DNA of 64,000 nucleotides from Ruminococcus sp. FC2018 (GCF_000621805.1 NZ_JHXH01000012.1:21642-85641); one strand, 5' to 3'. Shown: positions 24,804 to 34,123, numbered from the stretch's first letter. The notes: generated by a model from the letters alone, not told the origin. Numbers and translations are program-made.

Positions 24804-25253
24804 TCAGTCCCATGCCAGGGCTTCATCTTCCTGCTGGCTTTCCGGCTTGGCAAGCCTGCTGTGGCAATACTTCAGCACGTCGCTTCTGGTTATTATGCCG
24901 ATAAACATTTTCCTGTCGTCGATAACAGGGACAAAGTTCTGGTTCACCAGCATAAGTATCACATCGTCTATGGTTGCGGTAACAAGCACAGGCTTCACTT
25001 CAACGTTGCGCTTTACTTTTATATCGTCAACGGTGAACATCTCAAGGTCACGCCTTGTGCATATTGCCTTATTCACCATAAACCACATCAGGTCCCCCTC
25101 GGAAAGGGTCTTTACATACTCCCCGTCATGGCTGATCACGGGTATTACAGTAAATCCGTGGTTGCCCATTATCTCCAAAGCCTGGCGGCAGGTGCTGTCG
25201 TTATAGACATAGTCGATCAGTGCTTTGGGATGAAGCAGCTGTATTATATTCAT
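24804..25253 (-). CDS. CBS-domain pair protein
   Basis: The 149-residue soluble protein consists of two CBS domains (about 8-65 and 78-138), with the usual NHGFTVIPVIS and NQNFVPVIDDRKMFIGIITRSDVLKY strands. CBS pairs bind adenine nucleotides and regulate partner proteins. It lies between a lipoprotein gene (19 bp upstream) and the carboxypeptidase (25 bp downstream). It resembles stand-alone CbpA/CbpB-like nucleotide sensors, but no partner is certain. Confidence 0.85.
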   Translation of the reverse strand: MNIIQLLHPKALIDYVYNDSTCRQALEIMGNHGFTVIPVISHDGEYVKTLSEGDLMWFMVNKAICTRRDLEMFTVDDIKVKRNVEVKPVLVTATIDDVILMLVNQNFVPVIDDRKMFIGIITRSDVLKYCHSRLAKPESQQEDEALAWD

Positions 25254-25272
25254 TATTATTCACCTTAAAGTA

Positions 25273-26196
25273 TTATTTTTCCGATGCCTTGGCACCTGCG
25301 GCAATGACCGCAGAGGCAAAATCAATGTAAGACACGGTCTTCAGGTCATAGGTGGTAAGACCTACATTATAGAGCGTTTCATTGGTTATTTTATTGTCCC
25401 TCATCACCTGGCGGCAGAATTCTTCCCGCTTTTGCTCGGTAAAGCCTTCAAAATGCACATAGCCCTTATCCGTAAGTTCCTTTTCATTAAACGCCGGTAC
25501 ATCAGCGGACACTGTACTCATTTTCTCTATCTCTCTGGTCTCCACCTCGTTATCCTTTCCCTCAATGGAATAGGTCACGGTGTACTTTTTCAGCTCACCT
25601 GTGGTCTTGTCAAAGTAAAAGTCCAGTACTGTAATATATGTGCCTGCGGTATAGGTATATTCCTCGGCATCATACTTTTTTTCTTCCTGAGGATCTATAT
25701 GTGTCCTCGTAGGTTCAAGAGACTGTTTCACCGTCTGAACGATAAGGTTTCCGGTGGGATCCTCATTTATCTCCCCCACTTTTCTGGAAAACGCCTTGGT
25801 CTTATCATCGTATCTGTATGTGGTGTTTCCGGTGCAGACAACATATGACTTTATGTCGCCGTAGTCGGTGGTCTGTCTGATTATGCCCTTGTCCTTTAAA
25901 AGAGTCATCTTTGCATCTCTGCCTATGCCTTTTACGGTGCAGACAAATTCATAGGACGGGTTTTCAAAAAAGGCAGCTGCCTTCTTTATCCTCTCTCCCA
26001 TGACCTTTTCCTCCGGCTTGCTTTCGCTTTGGGAAGAACTGCTTTCGGCAGTGCTCTCGGAAGAAGTCTGAGAGGAACTGTCGGTGCTTTCACCGGATGA
26101 GCTGTCGCTGTCTGAAGAGCTTGATTTTGAGCAGGCACCTGCAAACAGGGAAAGTGCGGCGGTAAATATCAGAATTGTTTTTCTCAGTTTATCCAT
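25273..26196 (-). CDS. Secreted lipoprotein, unknown function
   Basis: The 307-residue protein has a short basic N terminus, a hydrophobic core and the lipobox AGAC (Cys at about 22), then a Ser/Glu-rich linker to residue 65. The rest is a compact extracytoplasmic domain with alternating strands (YVVCTGNTTYRYDD, YTYTAGTYITVLDFYFD) resembling LolA/outer-lipoprotein sorting-like half-barrels of Clostridial lipoproteins. The fold is a guess. It is the first gene of the run with the CBS protein and the carboxypeptidase, under a consensus promoter. Confidence 0.75.
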   Translation of the reverse strand: MDKLRKTILIFTAALSLFAGACSKSSSSDSDSSSGESTDSSSQTSSESTAESSSSQSESKPEEKVMGERIKKAAAFFENPSYEFVCTVKGIGRDAKMTLLKDKGIIRQTTDYGDIKSYVVCTGNTTYRYDDKTKAFSRKVGEINEDPTGNLIVQTVKQSLEPTRTHIDPQEEKKYDAEEYTYTAGTYITVLDFYFDKTTGELKKYTVTYSIEGKDNEVETREIEKMSTVSADVPAFNEKELTDKGYVHFEGFTEQKREEFCRQVMRDNKITNETLYNVGLTTYDLKTVSYIDFASAVIAAGAKASEK

Positions 26197-26260
26197 AAGT
26201 CATCCTTTTTTCATATCACACTTTCAGGGTACGCAGCAAGGCACACCCATACACTTTAAG

Positions 26261-26289
26261 ATTATACTACACATTCCCCTTTCTGTCAA
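26261..26289 (-). promoter_or_regulatory. Consensus promoter of the lipoprotein-CBS-carboxypeptidase run
   Basis: On the minus strand, TTGACA (26284-26289), 17 bp, TATAAT (26261-26266). Confidence 0.88.
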
Positions 26290-26320
26290 GACGGCAATGC
26301 GCAAAAAAGCCCAATTAAAC

Positions 26321-26349
26321 TTGACAATCACAGGGTTGTGATGTATAAT
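26321..26349 (+). promoter_or_regulatory. ilvB promoter with an operator in the spacer
   Basis: TTGACA (26321-26326), 17 bp, TATAAT (26344-26349). The spacer is almost filled by the inverted repeat ATCACA-GGGT-TGTGAT (26327-26342), a likely repressor site. The leader is only about 35 nt, so there is no room for a T-box. Confidence 0.8.
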
Positions 26350-26390
26350 TATTACTTGAACTATTATATGTAAAAAGGAGTGCTTTTTTT

Positions 26391-28076
26391 ATGAAGCTCA
26401 ACGGTTCTGACGTTATTATGGAATGCTTGCTGGAGCAGGGCGTGGACACCGTTTTCGGTTATCCCGGCGGTGCTGTGCTGAACATTTACGATGCTCTTTA
26501 CAAGTATTCCGATAAGATACACCATGTTATCACAGCACACGAGCAGGCTGCCTGCCATGCGGCTGACGGCTATTCCAGAACAACAGGCAGGACAGGTGTT
26601 GTTTTTGCCACATCGGGTCCGGGTGCCACCAACCTTGTTACGGGAATCGCCACCGCTTACATGGATTCTATCCCACTTGTGGCTATCACAGGAAACGTAC
26701 CAAGGGGACTTCTCGGTCTTGACTCCTTCCAGGAGGTGGACATCTGCGGTATCACAATGCCTATTTCAAAGCACAACTATATCGTAAAGGACCCGGACAA
26801 ACTGCCCGACATTATCAGAGAGGCGTTCTTCATTGCCAACGAGGGCAGGAAGGGACCTGTGCTTATTGACGTTCCAAAGGACATATCTGCGGCGATGATA
26901 GAATATAAAAAACAAAAGCCCAAAAAGATAGTCAACCACAATCCCGACACGGTGAACGAGGAGATACAAAAGGCTGTGGAGCTTATCAAGGCAAGCAAAA
27001 AGCCTTTCATTTACGCAGGCGGCGGTGTGGTATCATGCAACGCTGCGGACGAGATGGCTGAGTTCGTCAAAAAGGTAAATGCACCTGTTGCCCTTTCCCT
27101 TATGGGACAGTGCGCTTTTGACAACACCAAGGAAGAGTACATAGGCATGCTGGGTATGCACGGCACAAAGACCGCTGCGCTCACACTCAGCGAATGTGAC
27201 CTTATGATAGTTCTTGGTTCAAGGTTCTCCGACAGAGTTCTTTGCAACCCAAACACCTTTGCAAACGGCAAGAAGATAATCCATATCGAGATAGACCCTG
27301 CGGAGATAGGCAAGAACATTGACGTTTATCACCATGTAACAGGCGACCTTGAATACATTATCGACAAAATGACTTCCATGCTCCAGCAGCAGAGCCACCC
27401 CAAGTGGATGCAGCAGGTAAAGAAGTGGAAGAAGGAATACGCCCTTAAAATGGCTCCTATCGAAAGCGAGGACGAGGTCCTGCCTCAGGATGTTATCCAG
27501 GAGCTTGACAAGCTCACCAAGGGCAAGGCTATCATCACCACCGAGGTGGGACAGCATCAGATGTGGGCTGCACAGTTCTACAACTTCAAGTGCGAAAGAA
27601 GCTTTGCTTCCAGCGGCGGACTGGGCACAATGGGCTACGGTCTTGGCGCAGCTATCGGCAGCAAGCTGGGCAACCCGGACAGAACGGTGGTAAACATTGC
27701 AGGCGACGGAAGCTTCTTTATGAACTGCAACGAGCTTTCTTCCCTTGCAAAGCACAATATCCCGGTGGTGGAGCTTGTGTTTGAAAACGACGTTCTGGGA
27801 ATGGTAAGACAGTGGCAGAGGCTGTTCTACGGCAAGAGATTTTCTCAGACGGATATCGAGCGTCACACAGACTTTATGAAGCTTGCTGATGCATTTGGCA
27901 TCGAGGGTATAAGAATAACCAAAAAGAGTGAGATAAAGGAAGGTCTGAAAAAGGCACTTTCCTGCGGCAGACCCTGTCTGGTGGACGTGGTAATAAACAA
28001 GGATATCAACGTTCTGCCTATGGTGCCTGCGGGAGCAGACGTTTCGGAACCTATAATGGATATCGAGCTTACATAA
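26391..28076 (+). CDS. ilvB: Acetolactate synthase large (catalytic) subunit
   Basis: The 561-residue thiamine-diphosphate enzyme catalyses the first common step of valine, leucine and isoleucine synthesis. It has the catalytic Glu in AHEQAACHAADGY, an FAD/regulatory middle domain, and the ThDP/Mg motif GDGSFFMN ... ELSSLAKHNIPVV with NDVLGMVRQWQ. Residues shared with biosynthetic AHAS (GFSxDR-like RFSDR and the QWQ region) separate it from catabolic AlsS. No ilvN regulatory subunit or other ilv gene is adjacent; the next gene is an unrelated exporter. The ribosome site is AAAAAGGAG. Confidence 0.95.
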   Translation: MKLNGSDVIMECLLEQGVDTVFGYPGGAVLNIYDALYKYSDKIHHVITAHEQAACHAADGYSRTTGRTGVVFATSGPGATNLVTGIATAYMDSIPLVAITGNVPRGLLGLDSFQEVDICGITMPISKHNYIVKDPDKLPDIIREAFFIANEGRKGPVLIDVPKDISAAMIEYKKQKPKKIVNHNPDTVNEEIQKAVELIKASKKPFIYAGGGVVSCNAADEMAEFVKKVNAPVALSLMGQCAFDNTKEEYIGMLGMHGTKTAALTLSECDLMIVLGSRFSDRVLCNPNTFANGKKIIHIEIDPAEIGKNIDVYHHVTGDLEYIIDKMTSMLQQQSHPKWMQQVKKWKKEYALKMAPIESEDEVLPQDVIQELDKLTKGKAIITTEVGQHQMWAAQFYNFKCERSFASSGGLGTMGYGLGAAIGSKLGNPDRTVVNIAGDGSFFMNCNELSSLAKHNIPVVELVFENDVLGMVRQWQRLFYGKRFSQTDIERHTDFMKLADAFGIEGIRITKKSEIKEGLKKALSCGRPCLVDVVINKDINVLPMVPAGADVSEPIMDIELT

Positions 28077-28092
28077 GATCCAAACAAATACA

Positions 28093-28114
28093 AGGCACCA
28101 TGTCAACGGTGCCT
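28093..28114 (+). other. Intergenic hairpin between ilvB and the exporter
   Basis: AGGCACC/GGTGCCT stem with a loop of 8. It is followed by the next gene's ribosome site rather than a U-run, so it may stabilise or process the mRNA rather than end it. Confidence 0.5.
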
Positions 28115-28128
28115 GAAAAGAGGAAAAA

Positions 28129-29472
28129 ATGAAGTTTTCAAAGCGTTTCAGAGAAAACATGATGCTGGTAGTGCTGGGCGTTGTACTGTTCTTTGTGCTG
28201 ACCAACTACAAGCTTGTGCTGAACATTCTTGATTACATAAAAAATATTCTTTATCCTGTAATGCTGGGCGGACTTTTTGCGTTCATTCTCAACGTGCCTA
28301 TGTCTGCTATCGAGCGGACTATTTTCCGCACGCCGAAAAAGGAAAAGCCTAAAAAGGTGATCTGCGCCATAAAGCGTCCCTGCTCCATAGTGCTTACATT
28401 GCTTATAGCTATCGGCATACTGTCGCTTTTGCTGGTGCTGGTAATCCCGTCGCTGGCAAAGACGCTTTCTACTCTTTCCGAAAGCGCACAGGCTATTGTT
28501 GACAACATCTCGGAAAAGGTGGAGAGCAACGGCGCACTCAAGACTATTTTCAACGCATTTAATATCAAGAAGGATTCATTTACCACAGGACTTATGGACT
28601 TCCTTAAAGACAGCGTGAGCGCATTGAAATCCATGAACTCCCCCGGCTCGGCAGCAGCTGCCATCTTCTCTTCGATCATAAATGTTGTTCTTGGAATTTT
28701 CTTCTCTATCTACTTCCTTGCACAGAAAGAAAAGCTTAAAGAACAGGCAAGAAAAGTCTGCGTGGCTTTCCTTCCCGCAAGAGCCAATTCCAAGGTAACA
28801 AGAATAGGTCAGCGTACAGTGGACACCTTCGGAAAGTTCCTTACGGGACAGTGTACCGACGCTGCTCTTCTGGGCACCCTTTGTTCGCTGGGTATGCTTC
28901 TTTTCGGCTTCCCTTACCCGCTTCTTATCGGCGTTGTTGTTGCCGTTGCGGCACTTATCCCTGTGCTTGGCTCATGTATCGGAATGGCGATCGGATTTTT
29001 GCTTATCAGCGCAACCAGCATCACACAGGCTGTGTGGTTCGTGGTGTTCCTGCTGATACTCATTCAGATAGACTGCAACTTTATCTACCCCCGTATCGTC
29101 GGCAACTCGGTTGGGCTGCCTGCATTGTGGGTGCTCTTCGCCGTTACGGTGGGAGGCAGAATGTGGGGCGTTCTGGGAATGTTCCTTGCGGTGCCTGCCT
29201 GCGCTATCGTTTACAGCGCACTTACGGTCATTGTAAATGAGAGATATTCCAAGACAATAAGGCTCAGAAACATACAGCACTCAAAAAAGCACCGCAAAAA
29301 ACGGTTCTTGTCGGATGACGAAGACGAGGACTGCGACGAGGAGGACTGCGATGACGACCTGTATCAGGATGATATTGACCAGATCTCCTTTGAGGAAATA
29401 GAAGAAAATCAGGAGGTCTGTGCACAGCAGGAAAATATCTCCGATACTCCGGTCCCGGACAGTACAGACTAA
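28129..29472 (+). CDS. AI-2E family transporter (PF01594)
   Basis: The 447-residue membrane protein has paired N-terminal spans, a hydrophilic periplasmic-side region (about 110-180), then five or six spans with the family motifs GIFFSIYFLAQKEK and PRIVGNSVGLPALWVLFAV. The family contains AI-2 exporters and Na+/H+ antiporters, so the substrate is uncertain. The C-terminal tail (about 375-447) is unusual: very acidic, with Asp/Glu runs and Cys residues (DEDEDCDEEDCDDD) that could bind metal or sense cations. It has an AGAGG ribosome site. Confidence 0.85.
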   Translation: MKFSKRFRENMMLVVLGVVLFFVLTNYKLVLNILDYIKNILYPVMLGGLFAFILNVPMSAIERTIFRTPKKEKPKKVICAIKRPCSIVLTLLIAIGILSLLLVLVIPSLAKTLSTLSESAQAIVDNISEKVESNGALKTIFNAFNIKKDSFTTGLMDFLKDSVSALKSMNSPGSAAAAIFSSIINVVLGIFFSIYFLAQKEKLKEQARKVCVAFLPARANSKVTRIGQRTVDTFGKFLTGQCTDAALLGTLCSLGMLLFGFPYPLLIGVVVAVAALIPVLGSCIGMAIGFLLISATSITQAVWFVVFLLILIQIDCNFIYPRIVGNSVGLPALWVLFAVTVGGRMWGVLGMFLAVPACAIVYSALTVIVNERYSKTIRLRNIQHSKKHRKKRFLSDDEDEDCDEEDCDDDLYQDDIDQISFEEIEENQEVCAQQENISDTPVPDSTD

Positions 29473-29564
29473 ATTGTATGTACGAAATGCACCAAGGTCA
29501 TGGTGCGGGTATTTACATTTTTTGAACAAGTTTACAATTTTGAAATTACTCCATGGTGATTTCA

Positions 29565-29593
29565 TTGACAGCCGTTCAATGCTGTGCTATACT
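29565..29593 (+). promoter_or_regulatory. Strong promoter with no gene behind it
   Basis: TTGACA (29565-29570), 17 bp, TATACT (29588-29593) in the gap after the exporter gene. The next plus-strand gene is over 800 bp away, but a terminator follows at 29719. Confidence 0.7.
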
Positions 29594-29599
29594 CTTATC

Positions 29600-29747
29600 A
29601 TCCGATAGATTATTCGGAAACTGTTTAAGAGAGTAAGCAAAAGAGAGAGCAAAAAGAACGTGCAAATTAAAAAAGCCTTCCGCCGTATATGACAGAAGAC
29701 TTGAAATTGATTTCCACTCCCACGGTTTTTCCACCGTGGGCTTTTTG
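29600..29747 (+). ncRNA. Candidate small RNA of about 150 nt
   Basis: The stretch between the promoter at 29565 and the terminator at 29719-29747 has no plausible reading frame. It is purine-rich in the middle (AAGAGAGTAAGCAAAAGAGAG). It does not match the conserved cores of 6S, SRP or tmRNA as I know them. The ends are inferred from promoter and terminator only. Confidence 0.45.
29719..29747 (+). terminator. Terminator of the candidate sRNA
   Basis: CCCACGG / CCGTGGG with an 8-nt loop, then CTTTTTG. An 18-bp unit beginning CCGTGGGCTTTTT is repeated immediately downstream (29734 and 29752). Confidence 0.8.
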
Positions 29748-29789
29748 TTTGCCGTGGGCTTTTTATTTTTGTTTATACATAAATACAGA

Positions 29790-30257
29790 TCATGCAAAAA
29801 GGCTGGCAACTCCCTGGCTGGCAATGGTCATTATCAGACCTGCAAGCAGCACTCCGAGCACAACTGCGATTATGCTCTTTTTAAAGTCAAGGTCAAGTAT
29901 GCTGGCTGCAAGGGTTCCTGTCCATGCGCCTGTTCCGGGAAGAGGTATTCCCACAAAAAGCAGCAAAGCTACATACACGCTCTTGCCTGCCTTCTGCTGA
30001 AGCTTTTTGCCGCCCTTTTCACCCTTTTTCAGACAGAAGCTGCAGAACTTGCCGATAACCTTTTTATCGCTGCCCCACACAAGAAGCTTTCTTGCAAAAA
30101 AGAAAATAAACGGAACAGGTATCATGTTTCCAAGCATACACACAAGCAGGCACCAGTGCCAGGGGATACCCCAGCCCGTTCCCACGGGAACACCGCCTCT
30201 CAGCTCAACAAGCGGTACCATAGATATAAGAAAAGCCATTATGTATTTTTTGAACAT
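29790..30257 (-). CDS. Small multidrug export-type membrane protein (PF06695)
   Basis: The 155-residue protein has four or five spans and the family signature MVPLVELRGGVPVG near the N terminus, with FFARKLLVWG and LLFVGIPLPGTGAWTGTLAA further on. Despite the family name, the transported substrate is not established. The ATG at 30257 is chosen because AAGAAGGAG precedes it; an upstream ATG at 30308 would give an unlikely Cys/Arg N terminus. It stands alone on the minus strand. Confidence 0.85.
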   Translation of the reverse strand: MFKKYIMAFLISMVPLVELRGGVPVGTGWGIPWHWCLLVCMLGNMIPVPFIFFFARKLLVWGSDKKVIGKFCSFCLKKGEKGGKKLQQKAGKSVYVALLLFVGIPLPGTGAWTGTLAASILDLDFKKSIIAVVLGVLLAGLIMTIASQGVASLFA

Positions 30258-30329
30258 GATAAAACTCCTTCTTGTAAAACACACTACCCGATAAGTATAG
30301 CATACCACGCCTGCATTGTAAAGTGTCGG

Positions 30330-30358
30330 TTGACATTTTTGGTGTTATCTGCTATAAT
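30330..30358 (+). promoter_or_regulatory. Promoter of the lipid kinase gene
   Basis: TTGACA (30330-30335), 17 bp, TATAAT (30353-30358), perfect hexamers. Confidence 0.85.
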
Positions 30359-30420
30359 TGACCGTGATAAACTTAAACGATTTCGGTAAAAAACACCCAT
30401 AATTGTAAAGGAGCATTAAA

Positions 30421-31425
30421 ATGGAACAACGGGAAAAGATGCTGTTCGTTTTTAATCCCCATGCGGGCAAGGGTCTTATACAGAAAAATCTTTGTGATAT
30501 AATAAATATGTTCACCGCAGGCGGATATGACGTTCTGGCATACCCCACCCAGGCTCAGGGTGACGGATATGAAAAGATAGTGAACGTGGGAAAGGAGTAC
30601 GACATCATAGTCTGCTCCGGCGGAGACGGCACTCTTTCGGAGAGCGTGAGTGCAGTGATGAAGCTGCGTGAAAAGGAGCCGGATCTGAAGATCCCCCTTG
30701 GGTATATCCCCGCAGGTTCAACCAACGACTTTGCCAATTCCCTTGGCATATCAAAGAAAATGCTTCAGGCTGCTTTCGGCATAATCGAGGGCGAAGCCTT
30801 TGACTGCGATATGGGACAGTTCAACGACGATTATTTTGTCTATGTGGCAGGTTTCGGTGCGTTCACGGATGTTTCCTATGAGACCTCCCAGACCTCAAAA
30901 AACCGCTTCGGTCATGCGGCATATATTGCCGAGGCACTGAAAAGGCTTCCGAAAATATCCGGTCAGACGGTTACGGTGGAGCATGACGGGGAAACGATCA
31001 CAGGCAGCTTTGTTATAGGTCTTATATCAAATTCACGCTCCATAGGCGGACTTAAAAACATGATCTCAAAGAACGTTGTTTTTGACGACGGACTGTTTGA
31101 GGTGGTACTTGCAAAGACTCCGGAAAACGCAAGGGATTTCGGCACGCTCCTTGCCAACGCCGCAAGAAACAATCTCAGCGACAGAAACTTTATAACATTC
31201 AAGACCTCCAAGGTGACCTTCAGAAGTGAAAACGAGATACCCTGGACCCGTGACGGAGAGGCAGGGGGAAAACACAAGGAGGTAACCATAACCAACCACC
31301 AGCAGGCAATAAGACTTATCATCTCTTCCGACAAGGTGGACACGGAACACCCGTCTGCACCGCTGAACGAAGGCGGCGATCAACTTGACTACGTCATCGA
31401 GGATCAGGAAAATATAGAAAACTGA
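30421..31425 (+). CDS. Diacylglycerol kinase-type lipid kinase (YegS/BmrU/DagK family)
   Basis: The 334-residue soluble or peripheral enzyme phosphorylates diacylglycerol or a related lipid with ATP. Markers are FNPHAGKG at the N terminus, the nucleotide loop CSGGDGTLSE, and GYIPAGSTNDFANSLGI. The second domain contains ISNSRSIGGLKNM and the FDDGLFEVVL segment. A 30-residue acidic tail follows. Product recycling into phosphatidic acid would feed the pssA/psd route. It lies immediately upstream of rnpB. Confidence 0.9.
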   Translation: MEQREKMLFVFNPHAGKGLIQKNLCDIINMFTAGGYDVLAYPTQAQGDGYEKIVNVGKEYDIIVCSGGDGTLSESVSAVMKLREKEPDLKIPLGYIPAGSTNDFANSLGISKKMLQAAFGIIEGEAFDCDMGQFNDDYFVYVAGFGAFTDVSYETSQTSKNRFGHAAYIAEALKRLPKISGQTVTVEHDGETITGSFVIGLISNSRSIGGLKNMISKNVVFDDGLFEVVLAKTPENARDFGTLLANAARNNLSDRNFITFKTSKVTFRSENEIPWTRDGEAGGKHKEVTITNHQQAIRLIISSDKVDTEHPSAPLNEGGDQLDYVIEDQENIEN

Positions 31426-31445
31426 TATTGTGAATATCAACAAAG

Positions 31446-31816
31446 CAGCATCTGAAAGTGAGCAGGCTATGCGGTAGCGGGAACGATCACAGTTCATGAG
31501 GAAAGTCCGAGCATCACAGAGCAGGATAGCTGATAACGTCAGCCGAGGGTGACCTCCGAGCAAGTGCAACAGAGATATACCGCCGCAGGATCCTGCGGTA
31601 AGGGTGGAAAGGCGGGGTAAGAGCCCACCGGAGCGGCAGAGATGCCGCTGCCATGTAAACCTTATCCGATGCAACACCAATGGTGATGCGCAAGTCAATG
31701 GCTGCTCGTCAGGCTTGCGGTCATAGGTGGCTTGAGCCGTGCGGCGACGTACGGTCCAGATAGATTACCGCACTCGACAAAACTCGGCTTACAGGCAGGC
31801 TCACTTTCAGATGCTG
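31446..31816 (+). ncRNA. rnpB: RNase P RNA
   Basis: About 370 nt with the universal cores GAGGAAAGTCCGAGC near the 5' end, ACAGAGATATACCGCC, GGTAAGAGCCCACCG in the middle, and the 3' AGATAGATTACCGCAC followed by AAACTCGGCTTACAG. Helix P1 is an 18-bp pairing of the ends: CAGCATCTGAAAGTGAGC against GCTCACTTTCAGATGCTG. It is the catalytic subunit that matures tRNA 5' ends. The precise ends are taken from P1. Confidence 0.97.
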
Positions 31817-31838
31817 TTTTGAAATATTGGTGCTTTAC

Positions 31839-31875
31839 AAGGCTCCCCTTTTCCCCAGGGAGCTTTGTTTTTTGG
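31839..31875 (+). terminator. rnpB terminator
   Basis: AAGGCTCCC/GGGAGCTTT stem, loop of 10, then GTTTTTT. Confidence 0.85.
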
Positions 31876-31925
31876 GGCAAATCTAAGAAAATAATTGTGA
31901 AGTTGTAACAATTCTTTGACCTGTG

Positions 31926-31954
31926 TTGTATTATTAAAGTTTATGTGTTATAAT
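31926..31954 (+). promoter_or_regulatory. GH5 promoter
   Basis: TTGTAT (31926-31931), 17 bp, TATAAT (31949-31954). Confidence 0.6.
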
Positions 31955-32016
31955 GTCCGGGAATGAAAATGGGATGATGTTTCCCGAAAAATCTGAATTG
32001 TCCGGAGATGAAGATA

Positions 32017-34080
32017 ATGAGCGAAAAAGATATAAAAGATCAGCAGGCTGAGCAGGAGGTTGAAAAGGCTGCACAGGAGCAGCAGGCTGAACAGACTGCA
32101 CAAGAGCAGGAAACTCCCAAGGAGGAAAATGCAGCGCAAGGCAATAGCCTGTCAACGCCTAAGGAAGGCATAAATAAAAAAGTACTCATAGGGTTTATCG
32201 CTATGGGCGTGGTCATCATCATTCTTCTGGTGGTGCTTATAGTCGTTATGGTCTCCGGCAAGAAGAAAGACTCCGACAGCAGCGAAAGCTCATCTGAGGG
32301 ATCTTCACAGAGCAGCGAAAGCACAGCCGCCCAGACCGACAGCATTACCGATGTCAGCGGCGTTTCCGATGACTCCCTGCCAAAGGGCGATGACAGCTCA
32401 TCATCTGAGTCGGGCAGCAGTGATAAGCTGGGCAAGGGACTTTACCTTGGCTACACCGCAGGCAACACCTGGGAAGACGGGGACAAGAAAATGTGCGGAC
32501 TTGCACTTTCTATCGTCAACAACACCGACGAGGCTATAAAAGGCTGGACGCTGGTGCTTGAGGTGGAGAACCTTAAATCCTGCAGCGGCTGGTGCGGCAA
32601 CTTTACCGTCAGCGGCAACACCCTTACGATAACCAATGCTCCTCACAACGGAGAGATCGCAAAGGGCGCAAGCATTACCGACGTTGGATGCAACATCGGT
32701 ACAGGCTCAAAGCTCAATATTAAATCTGCCAAGCTCAACGGCAAGGAAATGGTTGTCAAGGCAGGCTCCATAACCCCTCAGGGCGGCGACGACAAGGTCA
32801 AGGAAACGGCTCAGGGCAATCAGGGCAAGACAGACATTTCCCAGCTTCTCACCCGAACCAAGAACGCTAAGCAGGGCGACGACTGGCTGCATACCGACGG
32901 CAACAAGATACTTGACAAGGACGGCAAACAGGTGTGGCTCACAGGTGTGAACTGGTTTGGATACAACACCGGCACAAATACCTTTGACGGACTGTGGAAC
33001 AGCCAGCTGGTGCCTACGGTAAAATCTATCGCCGACCACGGCTTTAACCTTATCAGAGTGCCCATCTCCGCAGAGCTGATACTTCAGTGGAAAAAGGGCG
33101 AATACCCCAAGGCAAATTACAACAACGCTTATAACCCGACTCTTAATGATCTTAACAGCCTTCAGATCTTCGACTATTTCTTAAAGCTTGCCGAAGAAAA
33201 CGGAATGAAGGTAATGCCCGATATACACAGCGCAGAGACTAACGCAAGCGGTCACAACGTAAACCTGTGGTTCACCGAAAAGATAAGCACAGATAAGTTC
33301 TATGAGGCGCTGGAGTGGATGGCTGACAGATACAAGGGCAACGATACCATCATCGCCTTTGACCTTAAAAACGAGCCTCACGGAAAACCAAATGAGGGCA
33401 AAAACGCCGCTATCTGGAACAACTCCAAGGACGCAAACAACTGGAAATACGTTGCCGAGACAGCTGCCGCAAAGATCCTGGCTAAAAATCCTAATGTACT
33501 TATAATGATAGAGGGCACGGAGATCTATCCCAAAAACTCAAAGGGCGATTATTCCTCCACTGACGAGAAGGATTACTACTTCAACTGGTGGGGCGGCAAC
33601 CTCAGAGCGGTAAGAGACTTCCCTATCGACCTGGGCAAATATCAGAATAAGCTGGTATACTCCCCTCACGATTACGGTCCAACAGTCTACGAGCAGCCCT
33701 GGTTCAAGAGCGATTACACCTTTGACAGCCTTATGAAGGACTGCTGGCAGGACAACTGGTTCTATATCCATAAGGAGAACAAGGCTCCCCTGCTTATCGG
33801 CGAGTGGGGCGGATTTATGAAAGACCCTAACCTTAAATGGATGACCTTTATGCGCAAGCTCATCAAGGATAATCACCTTAACCACACCTTCTGGTGCTTC
33901 AACGCAAACTCCGGAGATACCGGCGGACTTGTTAAGGACGACTTCAGAACATGGGATACAGAAAAGTATAACTTCGTTAAGGAAGTCCTCTGGCAGCAGG
34001 GCGGTAAGTTTGTCGGACTTGACCACGCTGTAAAGCTGGGCGCAAACGGAATTACTCTCACGGAAGCAAAATCACTCTAA
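32017..34080 (+). CDS. Membrane-anchored GH5 endoglucanase with N-terminal CBM2-like domain
   Basis: The 687-residue protein has a Gln/Glu-rich cytosolic tail (1-53), an uncleaved signal-anchor span (about 55-80), a Ser/Asp-rich spacer, a beta-sandwich module (about 140-250: [30 protein letters not shown]) resembling CBM2, and a GH5 barrel to the end. The acid/base Glu is in FDLKNEPHG (E453) and the nucleophile in LLIGEWGG (E596); the barrel opens with LTGVNWFGY. It cleaves beta-1,4-glucan at the cell surface. There is no dockerin or sortase motif, so it is not a cellulosome part. The ATG at 32017 is better spaced from CCGGAG than the ATG at 32008. It is a single-gene unit. Confidence 0.92.
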   Translation: MSEKDIKDQQAEQEVEKAAQEQQAEQTAQEQETPKEENAAQGNSLSTPKEGINKKVLIGFIAMGVVIIILLVVLIVVMVSGKKKDSDSSESSSEGSSQSSESTAAQTDSITDVSGVSDDSLPKGDDSSSSESGSSDKLGKGLYLGYTAGNTWEDGDKKMCGLALSIVNNTDEAIKGWTLVLEVENLKSCSGWCGNFTVSGNTLTITNAPHNGEIAKGASITDVGCNIGTGSKLNIKSAKLNGKEMVVKAGSITPQGGDDKVKETAQGNQGKTDISQLLTRTKNAKQGDDWLHTDGNKILDKDGKQVWLTGVNWFGYNTGTNTFDGLWNSQLVPTVKSIADHGFNLIRVPISAELILQWKKGEYPKANYNNAYNPTLNDLNSLQIFDYFLKLAEENGMKVMPDIHSAETNASGHNVNLWFTEKISTDKFYEALEWMADRYKGNDTIIAFDLKNEPHGKPNEGKNAAIWNNSKDANNWKYVAETAAAKILAKNPNVLIMIEGTEIYPKNSKGDYSSTDEKDYYFNWWGGNLRAVRDFPIDLGKYQNKLVYSPHDYGPTVYEQPWFKSDYTFDSLMKDCWQDNWFYIHKENKAPLLIGEWGGFMKDPNLKWMTFMRKLIKDNHLNHTFWCFNANSGDTGGLVKDDFRTWDTEKYNFVKEVLWQQGGKFVGLDHAVKLGANGITLTEAKSL

Positions 34081-34086
34081 TATATC

Positions 34087-34123
34087 AAGGGGAACTCTTT
34101 TAATAGAAGAGCTCCCCTTTTTT
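34087..34123 (+). terminator. GH5 terminator
   Basis: AAGGGGAACTCTT / AAGAGCTCCCCTT stem with one mismatch, then Ts. Confidence 0.88.
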
